Program-made: the position numbers and the translations under genes | The notes under the pieces: model-generated | Database searches by the model: none | What the model saw: only the letters and a program-made list of their open reading frames with translations | What the model was told of the DNA's origin: nothing | Shown here: in pieces, positions 44,556-55,800 of the stretch | Layout: the number at the start of each line of letters is the position of its first letter | Numbering within the stretch: the first letter of the stretch is position 1 | NCBI GenBank assembly: GCA_051294375.1 | Contig: CM119264.1 | Location: 29,066,204-29,130,203, forward strand | Direction of reading: 5' to 3' | Length of the DNA: 64,000 bases | Source of the DNA: Paraspadella gotoi | Taxonomy: Eukaryota > Chaetognatha

Positions 44556-44837
44556 GGTGTCAATTTTGTTTTCGTGCCATGGTTTCCAGATTCTTGATAG
44601 TGCGGTCTTGATAATACAATTTTTTTTTGGTCCCGGATTCAAGTGTTTCACTATTTCGGTCGGGTTCTCCTTTCCGTAATAACTTAGCCCTCGTTGGTTA
44701 TCTCTTCTTTTTCTATACAAACCGTCAATGTGAATGCTCCTTAACCTGACCTTCACCCGGTTCCAGCACCTCTTCCGCCGACCTCAACTAGAAGGAAACT
44801 CGCGTTGAACTCCAGCCTCTTTCATTGTTCGTCGGTT

Positions 44838-44862
44838 CTCTCTCTCTTCTCCTTTATCTCAC

Positions 44863-44920
<58 letters not shown>

Positions 44921-45392
44921 CTTCNNNNNNNNNNNNNNNNNNNNNNNNNNNNNNNNNNNNNNNNNNNNNNNNNNNNNNNNNNNNNNNNNNNNNNNNNNNN
45001 NNNNNNNNNNNNNNNNNNNNNNNNNNNNNNNNNNNNNNNNNNNNNNNNNNNNNNNNNNNNNNNNNNNNNNNNNNNNNNNNNNNNNNNNNNNNNNNNNNNN
45101 NNNNNNNNNNNNNNNNNNNNNNNNNNNNNNNNNNNNNNNNNNNNNNNNNNNNNNNNNNNNNNNNNNNNNNNNNNNNNNNNNNNNNNNNNNNNNNNNNNNN
45201 NNNNNNNNNNNNNNNNNNNNNNNNNNNNNNNNNNNNNNNNNNNNNNNNNNNNNNNNNNNNNNNNNNNNNNNNNNNNNNNNNNNNNNNNNNNNNNNNNNNN
45301 NNNNNNNNNNNNNNNNNNNNNNNNNNNNNNNNNNNNNNNNNNNNNNNNNNNNNNNNNNNNNNNNNNNNNNNNNNNNNNNNNNNNNNNNNNNN
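44838..45392. repeat. CT microsatellite entering a 468-N gap
   Basis: CT runs from 44838 to 44920 lead into N at 44925-45392. Sequence content in the gap is unknown. Confidence 0.9.
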
Positions 45393-45960
45393 ATCCTTCA
45401 CTCTCTGTCACCAACTTTTTCTTGTCTTAAGACTTTCCCTATTTTTTTTTTTCTCTTCCTGAAAATTTTCGATAAATAGTAAATCTGAGATTTTAACTTG
45501 GGTGGATTTTCAAATATATGCATGAAAAAGTTATTGTTGACCGGTTGGACATGACATTGACGTAACGTGATCAACGTATTGACGTCAATACGGATACCAG
45601 AATTAGACATAGTTACATAGTACTTACATACTTAAGGTAGTATTTCTTTTATACAATTTAAACATTCTTTGAAATATTACTATACCACAAGGTTGATTGG
45701 GAAGTGAATAAACTAGACCGTGTGAAAGAGAGTCTCGATTGATTGTCATTATTTGGTAAGAGTAATGGAGGCCCTAAGCCAACAGAGCCTGTCCGAAGTC
45801 AAGGGCTTATTTATCAAACGAATAGATAATTTTATATTAGTTTAACCGATTTCATAAAGTGTTTCCACCAATTAAAGACTAATTTTACTGTCATTTTGTA
45901 TTATACTGGATTTTCTATTCAAGGTGAACATTTAATTACCAACCGAGTTTCGATTCAAAT
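45393..45960. other. Unique AT-rich DNA, no gene seen
   Basis: Short frames only. A stretch near 45540-45600 repeats GACGTAACGTG/GACGTCAATACG but lacks a clear unit. Confidence 0.5.
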
Positions 45961-45962
45961 GT

Positions 45963-46345
45963 TGCGTGAATATTTTGCGTTTTCTCGTGAAAGCAAATTG
46001 TTCACGTTGAATTCGTCCGAGTGAATTTCTAACCGTGAAATCTCAGTGAAAATGTTGAGCGGAAAGATGGAAGTCGGAAGGCGTGGAAGGAAACGGGATA
46101 ATTGATCGATTTCTCTCTCTCTCTCTCTCTCTCTCAAACGGAGAGATTCGATTCAAGAAAAATAAGTCGCGTGAAAGATATTTTGCGTTTCTCGTGAAAG
46201 CAAATTTTGTTCACGTTGAACTTCGTTCCGAGTGAATTTCTAACACGTAGAAATCTCAGTATTTTAAATCGTTGAGACAGGAAAAGAATGGAAAAGTATC
46301 GGAAGGCGTGGAAGGAATCGTGGATAATAAGAGTCGATTTTCAGC
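45963..46345. repeat. Tandem duplication, unit about 205 bp, two copies
   Basis: Copy 1 (45963-46125) and copy 2 (46170-46345) share TATTTTGCGTTTCTCGTGAA, AGCAAATTGTTCACGTTGAA, CCGAGTGAATTTCTAAC and GGAAGGCGTGGAAGGAA. They are separated by a CT run. Copy 2 has extra bases typical of consensus errors. Confidence 0.75.
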
Positions 46346-46545
46346 CCCCCCCCCCCAGGCCCCCCCCCCCCCCCCTTCTCTCTCTCTCTCTCTCTCTCTC
46401 TCTTCTTAAGAAATACCTCTCTCTCATCAGTAAAATTCTTCTCTCTACTCTTTCCTCTCTCATAAGGTCGTCTCGGGTCTCTCTCTCTCTCTCCTCTGAT
46501 CTCTCTCTCTCTCTCTCTCTCCTTCTCTCTCTCTTTCCTCTCTAC
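46346..46545. repeat. Poly-C tracts and CT microsatellites
   Basis: Two C runs (about 13 and 18) at 46347-46376, followed by interrupted CT repeats. The ORFs crossing it are low complexity. Confidence 0.85.
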
Positions 46546-47680
46546 TTTCAACTTCGAATAATTAGAACATCCGGCTTGGAATTCGATATCCGCGTCCTGA
46601 AATATGCAAATGCTATATCACCAAAAATCAAATTTCATTTCTGCTCTCTACTGTCTCTCTCTCTCAAGCTCAACAAAATCTCTACTTATATATTTTCTTC
46701 CCCAAATTTAATATCGACGTTTAAAAATCCTTCCCACCAATAGTCAAATTTATTCATTATTCACACAACTCTGTCGGGGCGGAGCCGAATCGATGTCAGG
46801 CCTAATGGAAATAGAGCGATAATCAACGGCCCAGAGAAAACGGAGAGAGAGCAGGATTGAGAAGAGAGAGAGAGAGAGGACAAGGAGAGACCGAGCAGCG
46901 CGCGGGGGCACAGTATATGTAGAGAGAAAAAAGGGTAAGATCGGGAGATGAAGGGGGCTTTCTTTGGAAAGGGGGGGCGTAAGGGTGGTGTAAGAAGGAA
47001 GCGAGGNNNNNNNNNNNNNNNNNNNNNNNNNGCCTCGGGCCATGAAAGTCTTCCCGATGTGAGAAGATGATGACGAAAATAATGACATGATGATGACGAT
47101 GAAAATGATGATGACGATGAAAATGATAATGAAAACTTTATTACTTTGATGAGGAATTTATATTACGTCGAAGTGGTATAGCTATTTTTAAATACTACTA
47201 GTACTGTACTGTGTTTTTTTCTTTTCTTCTTCTACATTCTACATTTATTCCTTCCGTCTTTTCCATCGCCTTGTTTACCGTCGACGTGAGAAAGAAGTGA
47301 CTCCAAGACGTAGATGATAGTAAAAGACAATTTTACCAAAAGACAGTTTTACGAACTTTGTTAACTTGTTTTGCACTTAACAAAGGACAGGACACCAAGT
47401 CGCTATATTAACATTTGAGAATTAATTCGGTCTTTGCAAGTAAAATGAAAAAAAATAAACATACGTAGTAGAATTAATAATTAGTTCATGATGAAATAGC
47501 ACTTTCAAGTGGAAACATGAAACTCTATTTTTTCAAGACAATTTTTTGGTAGCAGGAAAATACGGATCTTGCAAAGGCCAATTCACAGCACGAGTCGATC
47601 CGGTTCTCCCAAGATTTCTTCAGCTCGTTCCCCGTGTGTTTGTACGAGTAAAATCATCAACTATTGTCCCCGAATTTCTC
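46546..47680. other. Mostly unique AT-rich DNA, no gene seen
   Basis: Includes an AG run at 46865-46880, 25 N at 47007-47031, and a GATGATGACGATGAAAAT repeat at 47065-47125. The short frames are unsupported. Confidence 0.45.
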
Positions 47681-47682
47681 AG

Positions 47683-47832
47683 CTCAAGCCTGGTTCAGCT
47701 GAACCCACCAAACCCTTAAAGCGAAAAGACCTGGCGAAGAAAGCATTCCGCAATGACCAATTGTGTTCCAACTGCCAATTGCCAATTTGCGACCGAGTTG
47801 TTTTGGGTCCTGATGCATCTGACAAAGACTGA
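47683..47832 (+). CDS. Candidate 3'-terminal exon, unrecognised protein
   Basis: A polypyrimidine-type acceptor (CCCGAATTTCTCAG) precedes a 150-bp open frame ending in TGA, 49 codons. The sequence is hydrophilic, with a basic PLKRKDLAKK part and then LCSNCQLPICDRVVLG. That CxxCxxPI pattern resembles the first half of a LIM-type zinc module, but no second half follows. An AATAAA lies at 48034-48039, a plausible polyadenylation signal. No upstream exon could be tied to it, so this remains a candidate. Confidence 0.25.
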   Translation, partial: LKPGSAEPTKPLKRKDLAKKAFRNDQLCSNCQLPICDRVVLGPDASDKD

Positions 47833-48064
47833 CTGACTGTGACAGAAAGACTGACTGACTCGGTAAAAGCTAATCGGTCGAAACAAAGAAAGACACTTAA
47901 AAACGGTTGGTTGATTTATTTTTTTTTTGTTTAGTTTTTTTTTGGTACGACATACAATTACTTTGAGAGTAAAATTTTACAACGATGTCTTTTGTTTTTA
48001 ATCTCGATAAACAATCTTGTAAACACGAATGTAAATAAAAGGAATCAAACCGAAACATTCGAGT

Positions 48065-48183
48065 TTTAAGTTTTTATTTTTTATTTTTTATTTTTTATTT
48101 TTTAATAAAAAACCTGTGTGTGCGAAAATAAAGTCGGGAGAACAAAAGATAGAGAGAGAAAGAGAGAGAGAGAGAGAGAGCAC
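48065..48183. repeat. TTTTTA repeat and AG run
   Basis: TTTTTATT units at 48068-48108 and AG at 48150-48180. Confidence 0.85.
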
Positions 48184-49300
48184 AGGCAAGAGATATTTGG
48201 AGCATCCAAAATCAGTTACATTCACATCACCAGAATCGTGAGTCGTCACATTAACTATCACTAATCACTTACCATGAGAGCATACACTGCGCCCTTCCAG
48301 TGGACTACCGAGCCTCTACTTGTTCTACTTTCAGACAATGGTATATCAGCGACGGCGACGCATACGGCTCTTGCAACGCCATTCCTCGCATCGACGTCGC
48401 TCACGATCGCACCGCAGCATAAACTATCTGCTCAGCATTCAGCTCCGTGTGTTGTCCGCGTACACCAGACCTCTCACTTTGCCCACCAGCGACTTTCTTA
48501 CACGCTCCGCCGGTCGGCTTGCCCCCCACCCTTCACAGGCGCCGCCTGCAGCAGCACTCTTGCGAGCCATTTCACGCACACGTGAACAACACACTCCCTG
48601 ATGTCCACCCGCACCCATGCCGCACCTTTGCGCCCGCGTGTTGTTTGGTCCATGACTCTCTGCACACGCAATGACCTGACACTGTGCACACAGTCAAGCT
48701 GACACTCGGACTACGGTCACAACGCACACTCGGTCGCCCCCGCACAGCCACTTCACACACCGGATTGCTTGCTGATTCATTTGTTTTGTTTACGTATTTT
48801 TTTTGTCCGCCACATCCCCTTCTTTGCGCAGTCCACTTTTCACCCGAGTCTTATTGGTTTTACATCTCGAATACACACATCTTAGTACAACCACGCCTGT
48901 ACCATCCCAGGAACTCCCACCGCACTATTCACTTCGCAGTTTTCCGATTGCTGCATTTTTTACTTTTTTCCGTACACACACCTTGTGGGTGGCGACCATA
49001 CACGTCGGGACAACCACACGTCACGCGAACGAACAGAGGAGCGCGAGCACGACGCGACGACGACGCGCGCGAGCAGAGGACGCGACGCAGAACAGCGACG
49101 AGACGACGCACGGCGGCGACAGACGACGCGGTGGTTACTTACTCCGCTTCTGTGACATTGTCACGGTACTTTGCATCATGTCGTGCATTTGCACCAGTCG
49201 CCCACACATTGTACTATTTAACCCACCATCCTTTTACGCACATCTAGTCCCACAGCACACACACCAAGGCCCGCAACTAACAATTGCAAAGCGATCCAGG
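48184..49300. other. CpG-rich, microsatellite-free block of unknown role
   Basis: Unlike its surroundings, this kilobase is GC-rich and rich in CG (for example CGCGACGACGACGCGCGCGA near 49050). ORFs on both strands are mutually incompatible and unrecognised. On the minus strand CTCATG is followed by GTAAGTGATT at 48274-48265, a good 5' splice donor. The block may therefore be a minus-strand promoter and first exon, or a non-coding RNA exon. Confidence 0.3.
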
Positions 49301-49428
49301 AGAGAGAGAGAGAGAGAGAGAGATGAGGAGAGAGAGATAGTGAGAGAAGAAGAGAAGAGAGAGAGAGAGAGAGAGAAAAAGAGANNNNNNNNNNNNNNNN
49401 NNNNNNNNNGAGAGAGAGAGAGAGAGAA
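49300..49428. repeat. AG microsatellite with a 25-N gap
   Basis: AG-rich sequence on both sides of N at 49385-49409. Confidence 0.9.
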
Positions 49429-49429
49429 A

Positions 49430-50632
49430 CGGTTAAAGGAAAGTCGTAAAAACGATAAACAGAATAGAACAAGGCAACAAATTATTGCAAAATCATTTTA
49501 ACAAACATTTTTTGACAAAAATGTTAAAAATGAATCGTTTTCCTTTGAACGACAACCACCAAATTTTTATATTTTTTTTACTTTTCTACATAATTATATT
49601 AAAATGTTTTAAAGAATTCTTTATCGATTAACTTGAGTGAGAATCGATCGACTTGTGAATGTGAACGATTCGATTGAATCCTGTGAGAGAGAAGAGACGC
49701 GGTTGAGCGTCTCACTTCAATTAAGTGAGAAAAAGAGAAGAATCACAAGAAAATGAAGTTTCTCACTGACGATGGAATCAGGAAAAGGTTTAGAATATTC
49801 GAACATTTTGTTAAATACTAAACTAGCAAATTCATAAAGTTGTAATTAGATGCATAATTTTAGAAATTAAAAGCAAAAAGGGTAAACCAAGAAGTTTAAT
49901 ACAAACAAATAAAAAGGTTTCCCTAAAAATCGGTTAGATTTCTACGTAAATTTCACGTTTCTTGACCTCAAAAAATGTTTGCAGTGCCCATGACCCAAGT
50001 ATGACGCAGCTCATGGATATGGCCCGCGTAATATCTCCCATGACCTGTTGGACATGTCCAAGATTTTATTGGTAACAAAAGTCCTCTTAGTTATTTTTAC
50101 TTGTCCTATAAAACTTTTTTTGACGTTAATTCAAATTTTACGGAGCAAAATATTTAATGATTTTTCCAAACGTAAAAAAAAAAATCAGGATTTTGATGAA
50201 TTCATTGTTCGATGATTTTCATTTCGCTTTCGTTGTGTTTGAAAGTAGCAAAATTGTTTATCTTTCAACAACGATATTTATTTAAAATAAAAACAGACAT
50301 GTTTTGACTCTATTTCGTCGATCTTTTTGTCCATTAAACTTTCCGCGGTTAAATTCCATAGCGAACTCAGTAGTTATCTTTACATTTAGCTGAAAGCAAT
50401 ATAACAGATTCCTTTTTAAATGTTTACTTTGGCTTTCACTGAGCCTCTCCTGCTTGTAAATTGCTTGTTTTAAACTCACTCTTCTCACTTCCGCCTTGTC
50501 AACTGCTTGCAAGGTCCTCTCCCTAAGGGTTTACTTCTTTGCTTTATTGACTGCTTGTAAAAAAAACTGTCCCCTTCCTTCTTTTACTATTTTCATTCCT
50601 GCTATCTAATCTGCATGTAAAATCCCCCACAA

Positions 50633-50635
<3 letters not shown>
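49430..50635. other. AT-rich DNA, no gene seen
   Basis: Unique sequence with short frames only; near 50380-50600 the phrase CTGCTTG(C/T)AA recurs in a loose roughly 65-bp repeat. Confidence 0.5.
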
Positions 50636-50710
<75 letters not shown>

Positions 50711-50715
50711 TTCTC
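50636..50715. repeat. CT microsatellite, interrupted
   Basis: CT runs with single C or T insertions. Confidence 0.9.
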
Positions 50716-51246
50716 CCCCCTCTCGCGGGGCTCGGCAGTCTTGCTCTTCTTCTTCCCCGACCTAATTCCGCCCTGCTGCTTCGCTCTTCCTCGCCACCCC
50801 AGGAAGGAGTGGTTCCGTCTCGCCGGGCTAATGCTTGCTAACGCTTGCTTGCAAATGGGTTTAAGAGGTGCTTTACCGCGAAAATGTTTCAACAAGCTCG
50901 TCATTTGCCTCGATAAAGATCTTAAAAGCGAAAAGAGTTTTTTCCCTCGCGGGGGAAAAAAAGATTTGGTTGCAGCTGTTATCAGGGCGAAAAAAGAAAT
51001 TTTGGAAAGAAAGAAAAAGATAGATAGATATTAAATTTTTTTTTGGGGGGGGATGCGGAAAAAAAAAATTTCTCTTTGGTCGTTACTCGTTACGTCTCGG
51101 AAATATGATTTCGATTTATCGGGAATGATTATAGTTTATTTGGTTTTTGCGTTCAAAGGTAAACATGCATTTTAGTAAAATGAAAGTTTCTTTATTTCTT
51201 CTGTACCGAGTTTATGGCTGAGATGAACTGGAGGGTTAAAAAAAAA

Positions 51247-51375
51247 ACGAGAAGAGAGACAAGGAGGAGAGAGTGAGAGAGAGAGAGACGAGAGAGAGAG
51301 AGACGAGACGAGAGAGGAGAGAGAAGAGAGAGTAGAGAGGAGAGACAGAGAGAGACAGACAGAGGAGAGTGAGAG
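51247..51375. repeat. AG-rich tract in the 3' UTR of the membrane-protein gene
   Basis: Imperfect AG/GAGAC repeats downstream (in minus-strand sense) of the stop codon at 51438. A minus-strand AATAAA at 51196-51191 could end that transcript. Confidence 0.7.
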
Positions 51376-51437
51376 ACACTTCGAGAAAGACAGCGTCGTC
51401 TCCCACTCTACAACGACTCATCGTCTCTGTCTCTATC

Positions 51438-51799
51438 TCAGTGAACTTTAGTGGCTCCGCCATTGACGTGTCCTTTGTTGATCAGAATGGTCGTCATGGG
51501 ATCGACTTCCGGTCCGCAGTAAATCGCCTCTTGCGCCACTTCCTGTCGCGTCGTCGTCGTCGTCGACGTCGTCGTCGTCGTCGTCGGCAGCGGGACGGTG
51601 AGGCCCAGCTCGCCGAGTCCGCCGCCGCAGCCGACGCCGCCGGACAGCGCCGGGAGAAACTGGGCGTCGTCGAGATGATGAACGCCGTAGGAGGAATAGT
51701 GGGCGTGGCAGAATCCGGGAAGAGATTGGGGTGGGGGGGAGAAGGGCGGCGGGTGGGACAGGGTGCCATGGGGGGCGTAGTGGTTCATGAGGGTGATGC
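51438..51799 (-). CDS. Exon 5 (cytoplasmic tail and stop) of the membrane-protein gene
   Basis: The acceptor TCTTACCCCATCCAG precedes a frame that continues exon 4 through a split glycine codon. The protein is non-repetitive outside a Thr run (a GTCGTC-type repeat in the DNA), with HYAPHGTLSHPPPF and EAIYCGPEVDPM as distinctive parts. It ends at 51438. The plus-strand ORF over the same bases is a shadow. Confidence 0.6.
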
Positions 51800-52661
51800 C
51801 TGGATGGGGTAAGACATAAGATATATGTAATGTAAATAATGTTCAAAAAAATTTAATAGAAATCGATAGTTTAATTTGTTGAATAGTAAATATAAATAAC
51901 GAAATTCTAATGACGGATTCTGAAAGAGTTTAAAAATATATTTAGAAAATTTTAAAATTGTTATCATGTATCAGTTAAAAAAATTTAAAAATTATCGTAA
52001 TAATGACGATTATGATTTTTTTAATTTTTCTCTTTAAACCACTTGTTATCGAAACATTTAAAAAAAAAATTACTATCTTTATTACTATTCTTCAAAACTA
52101 GACATTTTTAAAAAAAATCGTTGCATACATAAATAAATATCTTATAGTTTCAATTTTTTAATATGCTCCACTAATTAAAAAAAGTGGTAGTGCAAATCGA
52201 TTGAGTAAATAATGGGATATCATTTTATCTTTATTTTTATTTTATTAGTATTTTTTTGTATTACACAAATCTCTAATGATACAAATTGATAAATTCTGTC
52301 CTGCTTTAGTGTAGCGGGCAGGACAGAGGAGATCAGCGGGTTGAGGGGGGGCGGAGAGGGGGGGCGGAGAGGGAGGGACTGAAAGGCGATTGAATCACCA
52401 GGATTGAAAAGAGACTTCGTCTTATGACCGATGAAAAGATTACATGGAACGAGGGGAAAGGACTTATCGGCTGGAACGAGAGAAAAAGAAAGGAAAAAAA
52501 AGAAAGGAAAAAGGAAAAAAAGAAAGGAAGAAATGTCCTTTCTCTGTTGCGGGCGATAGATGTTGGGAGATGCGTCAAGCTGTTTATATTAATACAAAGA
52601 TACTGTTACACGTTTCAAAGTATCGCCATAAAAATGGCAGGGTCTTCAACGAAACGCATTA

Positions 52662-52702
<41 letters not shown>

Positions 52703-52865
52703 CTCTCTCTCTTAAATCTGTTTCGATTGAAAAGGATAGGTTCGTTCTGCCGCTCGCCGATTCTTTTTCCTTATCAGACCGAAAAAGAGAAATAAAAAGG
52801 ATGGTCAAGTGGAGAGAGAAGAGAGAGAGGAAGAGAGAGAGAGAGAGGAAGGAGAGAGATGAAGA

Positions 52866-52896
<31 letters not shown>

Positions 52897-55800
52897 GAGA
52901 AGGAGAGAGAGATAGAGAGAGAGAGAGAAAGAGAGAGTTAAATCCCTGGATATAAATATTTTCCATCTTTCTTTTCCCCCCAATTTTTTTTCCCTGAATC
53001 CAGGATAAATATTCTTCCTTTGGGTCCGGCGATCAGAGAGTTTAAGCGAAACTCCTTTCTTGTTTCTATTTTATTGTTATTGTTTCCTTATTTATTAAAT
53101 CAATAAACGGTGCATGGACCGTGAAACTATGAACTAATTTGCATATAACAATATTGGTTCCAGCGGGATTTTTCCCACGAGGCCATCGACACTGTTGTTT
53201 TCTTTTTTTTTTAAATAAGTTTAAAAATAATGATGTATTTTGATATATATGGGATTTTCCTGGATTCGAAGCGCATATAAAACAGTATAAAAACGCAAAA
53301 AATAGTAGAAAAATACATTCTTAGTCCTCTGATATGGAGAAGCAATTCCTTTAACGATTCCTAAAAATATATACCCTATGGTGGACTGAAATCCACCAAC
53401 CGTTCATCAGCGGCCATTGGTGCCGGAGGCAAGACATTCGCCTCTCAAACCCAAAGGTCCGGGGTTCTAGCCCGGTGGCCGCCTTGCAGTTAAGAGGGAC
53501 GGGGCGCTTAACCCGCCTGTAACACGTTGTTACAGCCTGATCCGAAGCACAGGGTCTGCTTATATTGAACGGTTCTGTCACTATATCATAACAATTTTTA
53601 CTGTCTCTTCAAACCGTACAATTTCACGTCGTGTAACTCTAAACAATCCTCCAAAGCGCCCCCACCTCCCAGCACTGACCTCTAACGCCCTTCTCCATCG
53701 GCAAGGGAGACATGGCAGGCGGCAGGGTGCCCTTCCTAAGCAGGGCGAGGACGATGACGGCCGCGAAGAAGAAGGAGATTCCGATGCCGAGAAGAACGAG
53801 TGTCACTCGATTGAGTTGAAAGGCGGAACGTCGAGATGGGGGCGTCTTGCGAGCGGGCAAAGTGGTTTTGTTGCCTTGGGGAGAAAGAGAGTAGAAGGTG
53901 GTTTGGGTGGTTGATTGGTTGATTGATTGATTGGTTAATAAAGAGGGGGCACCCGGGGAAGGGTAAAGAAAAGTGGTCTAATTGTGTGAGGTTCGCATGA
54001 AGAAATGTCAATGCCGGATGTTGGTTGTGTTGCTTAACAGTCTTGAGCGATTATGAGAGAATATCAGCGTCTTAGACACCCGAGAATTTATCATTGATGA
54101 TAAATTATATACGATTAATGACAAACGAACTGGAATACATATAAAAAACGTTATAACGTAGAGAGGCTAATTATGCTCTTCAGTGGCAACAGCGTGAGTG
54201 AATCGATTGCGTGTCTCGCGAGAGTAAGACTTTGTTTTCACATCGTGAAAAAAGAGGAATCGTCATTTTGTGAAAACCCCGAGTCGAAATCCGTGAAGCA
54301 AACTCGACTAATTCCCTCGTCAAACAAAAAAAAATCGAAAAACAAGGAAAAAACAAAGAAAACAAAGAAACAACGACGAGAGAGGCTAATCCTCTGTAAG
54401 AGTAAAAAAGAATTGAATTCCCAGCTTCCTTTTGCTCCACCACCTCCCTCACCACCGAGTACCGCTCCACCTCTCCTTCCCCCTCCGCTCCACCACGCCA
54501 CTCCCTCCGCTCCACCACCCCACCTCCTCGCCTCCCATTTCTAAGAAATGGAAAGTTTTACTCATCTTTTTAATTTCTAATCCCTTCCTGGTTTTGTTCT
54601 CGTTGTTTATAAGTGGAGATATTAATTTTATTAGTTAAGGGTCAGAAATTAGGATTAGGGATTGGATTAAATGTTTGATAAGAGTAAAGGGTTAAATATT
54701 TGGGTTAAGATTAGTGATCAATTTATTTCTTTTCCCCTCCCATTTTTTTTTAAACAACTTCACTTTATTTCACCTCCAAGCCTCGTTTTCGTTTTTACCG
54801 ACGTACTCACCCGCGGAGAAGTAATTGTCGAAGAGGAAGTCGCCGGCGCGAGGGTAAGGCACCGGCGTCAGGGTAATGTTGCGCGTTACTAGGCGACGGG
54901 CGCCTCGAACCTTGGGAGGGAGAAAAGGAGGACGTGAAAAAAAAGGAAAGAGAAATTAGGAAAGGAGGAAAGAGGAAAGAAGTAAAAAAATAAGAGGGAA
55001 GAAAAGAGAAAAGAAAGATGAAAAAATAAGTAAAGTAAAGTAAAGTAAAGTAAAGTAAAGTAAAGTAAAGTAAAGTAAAGTAAAGTAAAGTAAAGTAAAT
55101 AAAGTAAAGTGACTAATTACTGAGAAGAGGAAAAATGACACGACGTTCGAGACTCATTTCCGAGAAATGAGAACAACAACAACAACAACAACAACAAAGA
55201 TAATAAAAAAACTAAAGCAAATATATTCCGCCGAGAAGTTAAAACGATGTGATCGCCATCTGTCGTTGGAAAATCGAGTTTGAATCTTTGACGTGGAATC
55301 GTTGACTTCGCGATTGAAAGTGGAAGACGTCGACGATTGGTGAAAAAAAAGGCGATGGAAGAATTGGATGACGTCAGAGGGAGGACACTCAACTTTTGTT
55401 TTCAAGGGAACTTATTTTTCCCCTTTTTTTTTATTCTCTGATTTCCATTTTTATGAGTTTGATATATCTGTCGTATAAAGTTAGCGAGACTTTTTTCATG
55501 TTTATACTTGGTGATATCTTTCTTTGTTTATCGTTTTATTTTTGTTAGTTTATTTCTTTTTTTTTCTTTGTCCCTTATTTTGTCTTTCTTACTTTATATC
55601 TTTCTTTATCCGTTTTTCTTTCCTTAAGTTCTATTTTTTTCCTTTATCTTCTTTGTCTTATCGCGGATTGATGTCTTACCTGTTCGAACTCCTCCAGGTT
55701 AACCAGCCCTGCCTCCACCGTCCGCCTATCTCTCTACACACTGCCTGATTGATTTCAAAAAGACCTCACAGTTAACGCCCTGCTCCTTCCTCTCGTCCGC

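Noticed and set aside
44079-44756. 225-aa minus-strand ORF
   Set aside because: Translation of a GAAA array.
47683-47832. Firm call of a LIM-domain protein
   Set aside because: Only the first Cys pair and PIxDR-like residues fit; the rest of a LIM module is absent.
48274-49247. Plus-strand genes at 48274-48585 and 48684-49247
   Set aside because: Overlapping frames on both strands with no motif; codon pattern follows CpG-rich composition.
53410-53482. A functional tRNA gene
   Set aside because: Acceptor and T stems are perfect, but the D and anticodon arms do not fold, and the body is shared with other SINE-like copies.
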